The translations under genes were made by a program, and so were the position numbers. Of a stretch of 43,871 nucleotides of DNA, positions 41,646 to 43,871 are shown one piece after another (position 1 is the stretch's first letter; the number at the start of each line of letters is the position of its first letter). Origin of the DNA: UBA6814 sp040753075 (GTDB lineage Bacteria > Desulfobacterota > Desulfovibrionia > Desulfovibrionales > Desulfovibrionaceae); the NCBI GenBank assembly GCA_040753075.1, contig JBFMHA010000023.1, forward strand, positions 1 through 43,871, read 5' to 3'. Below the pieces are notes generated by a model. The model searched no databases. It saw only the letters and a list, made by a program, of their open reading frames with translations, and was not told where the DNA came from.

Positions 41646-43547
41646 ATGGACAATGCTTTCCCGCTGCCGCCGCCCGCCGGGCCGGACCCGGCCCTGCGCG
41701 CGCTGCTCGACGCCCTGGACGAGGCCCTGGTGGTCCTGGACGCCGGGGGCCGGGTGCTGCTCGCCAACCGTGCGGCCGAGGCCCTGCACGGCAAGGACGG
41801 GGGCGGGCCGGTGCTCGGCCGGGACTTCTTCTCACTGGTTCCGCCGGACCAGGCCGCGGTGCGCCGGGAGCGGGCGTCCGAGGCCATGGGAACCGGCCGG
41901 CGCGTCGCCTGCGAGGACGAGCAGGCGGGACGAATTTTGGCCCACACCTTCTCCCCCCTGGCCGGGGCCGGGGAGGGCGTGGCCCGCCTGGCGGTCGGCA
42001 GCCGCGACGTGACCGCCTCCCGCCGGGCCGAGGAGAGCCTGCGCCGGGAGATGCAGCGGCACATCTTCCTCATGGAGTCCCTGCCCGGCTTCGTATTCAT
42101 CCTGGCCGAGGACAAGGGCATCCCCTACGCCAACCGCGCCTTCCGGCGCATCTTCGGCAGCCCCAAGGGCCGTCTCTGTCACGATGTCCTGAGCGGTTGC
42201 GCCGGGGCCTGCTCCGACTGCCCGGCCCTGGAGGTCTTCGTCACCCAGAAGCCCGCGGAGTCCGAATGGACCGACAAGTCGGGCGAGACCTTCCACCTCT
42301 ACTGCCACCCCATGACCGACGTGGACGGCAGCCTGAAGGTCCTGGTCATGGGCATCCGCATCACCGCGCGCAAGCGGGCGGAGCAGGCCCTGCGCCAGGC
42401 GCACGACGAGCTTGAGCTGCGGGTGGAGCAGCGCACCGCAGAGCTGCAGGAATCCGAGGCGCGGTATTCGGGCCTCATCCGCAACCTGCCGGTGGTGATC
42501 TTCGTCATGGCCGCGGACTATCGCCTGGAGTTCGTCAGCGAGGCCTGCCGCCGGGTCCTGGGCTTCGCCCCGGAGTTGCCCCTGGCCGATCCGGACTGGT
42601 TCTGGAGCCGGCTGCACCACGGGGACCGGGACGCGGTGCGGGAGGTGTTCCGGGCCTGCTTCGAGGAGGGGCGGCTGCCCTTTGCCGCGGAGTTCCGCTT
42701 CACCCACAGCAAGGGCTACCCGGTGCATCTGCGCGCCCTGTCCATGCCGCGGCCCGAGGGCCGGCCAGGGGAACGGCCCGAGGGCGGCCTGGCCCGGGTC
42801 GAGGGGATCATCCAGGACATCACCGAGCACAACTTCCTGGACAAGCTGCTCCTCCAGCAGGAGCGGTCCAACATCCTGGGCGCCCTGGCCGCGGAGATCG
42901 CGCACGAGTTCCGCAACCCGCTCACCAGCCTGGCCGGATTCGCCCGGCTCCTGCACCGCAAGCAGCCGGAGCTGACCGAGGCGGGGATCATTCTGGAGGA
43001 GGCGCAGCGCCTGGAAGGGCTCCTGGCGCGGGTCAACGTCTCCCTGCAGCCGGCCGCGGCCCGGCTCGAGCCCTGCGACGTGAACGCGCTGCTCACCTTC
43101 TGCGCCAAGCTGGCGGCGGGCAACCTGGCCAGGCGTTCGCTGGAGTGCCTGCTCAGCCTGGACCCCGCCGCGCCGTCCGTGCGCACGGACCCCGACGTGC
43201 TCCTCCAGGCCTTCCTCAATCTGCTGTCAAACGCCCAGGCCCTGTGCGCCGAGCGCGGGGTCATCGGGGTGGGCACCACGGGCCGGGCCCAGGGCCTGGA
43301 GATCGAGTTCCGCATCGAGCCCCCGGCCTTCGCCATCCGCGACACGGACCGCCTGTTCCTGCCCTTCGGCGCGGAGGACGGCCAGTTCAACCTGGCGGTG
43401 AGCCGGAGGCTCCTGGGCAGCCTGGGCGGGGTGCTCTCCTTCGAGCAGGGCCCGGCCGCCGCGACCCTCTCCGTGACTCTTCCCCTGGAGCCGCCCGCCG
43501 CGGCCAACGACCAGTCCCCGGCCCGCATCCTCGGCGACAGCGGCTAG
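41646..43547 (+). CDS. PAS-domain sensor histidine kinase, divergent ATPase domain
   Basis: A 633-residue soluble signal-transduction protein with no membrane helix. Three PAS domains are at about 18-125, 135-245 and 270-400, the second with a four-cysteine cluster (C178, C185, C189, C192). A coiled linker (AHDELELRVEQRTAELQESE) precedes PAS3. The HisKA phospho-acceptor box is EIAHEFRNPLTSLAGFARLL with H420. In the ATPase domain the N-box (FLNLLSNAQAL) and the F-box-like RLFLPFG are visible, but the DxGxG and GxGxG glycine loops are absent (RIEPPAFAIRDTDR, FNLAVSRRLLGSLGGVL). It may bind ATP poorly or work by another means. No response regulator is adjacent. The ATG lacks a close ribosome site. 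Confidence 0.8.
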   Translation: MDNAFPLPPPAGPDPALRALLDALDEALVVLDAGGRVLLANRAAEALHGKDGGGPVLGRDFFSLVPPDQAAVRRERASEAMGTGRRVACEDEQAGRILAHTFSPLAGAGEGVARLAVGSRDVTASRRAEESLRREMQRHIFLMESLPGFVFILAEDKGIPYANRAFRRIFGSPKGRLCHDVLSGCAGACSDCPALEVFVTQKPAESEWTDKSGETFHLYCHPMTDVDGSLKVLVMGIRITARKRAEQALRQAHDELELRVEQRTAELQESEARYSGLIRNLPVVIFVMAADYRLEFVSEACRRVLGFAPELPLADPDWFWSRLHHGDRDAVREVFRACFEEGRLPFAAEFRFTHSKGYPVHLRALSMPRPEGRPGERPEGGLARVEGIIQDITEHNFLDKLLLQQERSNILGALAAEIAHEFRNPLTSLAGFARLLHRKQPELTEAGIILEEAQRLEGLLARVNVSLQPAAARLEPCDVNALLTFCAKLAAGNLARRSLECLLSLDPAAPSVRTDPDVLLQAFLNLLSNAQALCAERGVIGVGTTGRAQGLEIEFRIEPPAFAIRDTDRLFLPFGAEDGQFNLAVSRRLLGSLGGVLSFEQGPAAATLSVTLPLEPPAAANDQSPARILGDSG

Positions 43548-43590
43548 CCGGCCCCTTGCCCGCGTCTCCGGCCCGGGGTAGGACCACCCC

Positions 43591-43827
43591 ATGAACCCCT
43601 GGCCCGAACTCGGCAGGCTCCTCCTCGTCCTGGGCGTCGTCCTGGCCGCGGCCGGCCTGCTCCTCATGTTCTGGGACAAGCTCCCCTGGCTCTCCCGCCT
43701 CCCCCTGGGCCGCCTGCCCGGGGACATCAACATCGAAAGGGAAGGCTTCCGCCTCTCCTTCCCCATCGTGACCTGCATCATCGCGAGCGTGGTGCTGTCG
43801 CTGCTGCTCTGGCTGTTCCGGCGCTGA
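43591..43827 (+). CDS. DUF2905 family membrane protein
   Basis: A 78-residue protein with two transmembrane helices (about 7-27 and 57-76) joined by the conserved DUF2905 loop WDKLPWLSRLPLGRLPGDIN. The PGDI and following IER-type residues are the family's most conserved part. Function is unknown. GGGGTAGGA lies upstream of the ATG. It follows the sensor kinase gene by 43 bases on the same strand. After its stop the window ends in a GC-rich stretch with a run of eleven G (43858-43868), possibly the start of a terminator cut by the window edge. Confidence 0.85.
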   Translation: MNPWPELGRLLLVLGVVLAAAGLLLMFWDKLPWLSRLPLGRLPGDINIEREGFRLSFPIVTCIIASVVLSLLLWLFRR

Positions 43828-43871
43828 CCGTCCGAAAGACAAAGGCCGCGGCCCGCCGGGGGGGGGGGCCG

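Overview
The window is a chromosomal segment of very high GC content, dense in genes and mostly housekeeping. It carries dsrC (dsvC), whose product ends in the two C-terminal cysteines typical of dissimilatory sulfite reduction. It also has the linked blocks phoH-pgpH-ybeY, argF-argG-argH and ftsH-folP-cdaA-cdaR-glmM-galU. Together these point to a sulfate-reducing bacterium of the Desulfovibrio type (Desulfovibrionales). No complete insertion sequence, prophage, CRISPR array, origin or rRNA was seen.

Layout. 1-11.5 kb is mainly minus strand: an MFS exporter; a CaCA-type cation exchanger behind a yybP-ykoY (Mn2+) riboswitch with an overlapping terminator; a tiny secreted peptide; a UPF0280 protein; an LPP20-like coiled-coil protein and a GNA1162-like lipoprotein carrying FnIII and beta-helix parts; two family 4 glycosyltransferases; and a MoaE-like protein. 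11.5-15.3 kb is plus strand: an 881-residue membrane protein with a CCHC zinc knuckle, then bioB, which ends in a bidirectional terminator shared with dsrC. 15.4-20.6 kb is minus strand: dsrC, a YcaO-TPR protein translationally coupled to a family-16-type protein methyltransferase, tRNA-Cys, two identical tRNA-Gly genes flanking a TacA/TacT-type toxin-antitoxin pair, and a DUF364 protein. 20.9-43.8 kb is all plus strand: dksA, an NFACT protein, phoH-pgpH-ybeY, argFGH, ftsH-folP-cdaA-cdaR-glmM, galU, priA, two methyltransferases in a likely acquired cassette, a PAS sensor kinase and a DUF2905 protein.

How the genes work together. The window holds a near-complete c-di-AMP circuit: cyclase CdaA, regulator CdaR, the usual CdaA partner GlmM, and a 7TM-HD phosphodiesterase of the PgpH type. 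GlmM and GalU feed cell-wall and polysaccharide precursors. argFGH completes arginine synthesis from ornithine. The most unusual content is (1) the Mn2+ riboswitch controlling a CaCA exchanger; (2) the YcaO-TPR/methyltransferase pair beside dsrC, a candidate peptide or protein modification system; (3) a bacterial CCHC zinc-knuckle/TPR membrane protein; (4) a methyltransferase cassette flanked by the intact priA 3' end and a decayed in-frame copy of that same 3' end; and (5) the beta-helix lipoprotein/coiled-coil pair with degenerate repeats of its own C-terminal codons just downstream.
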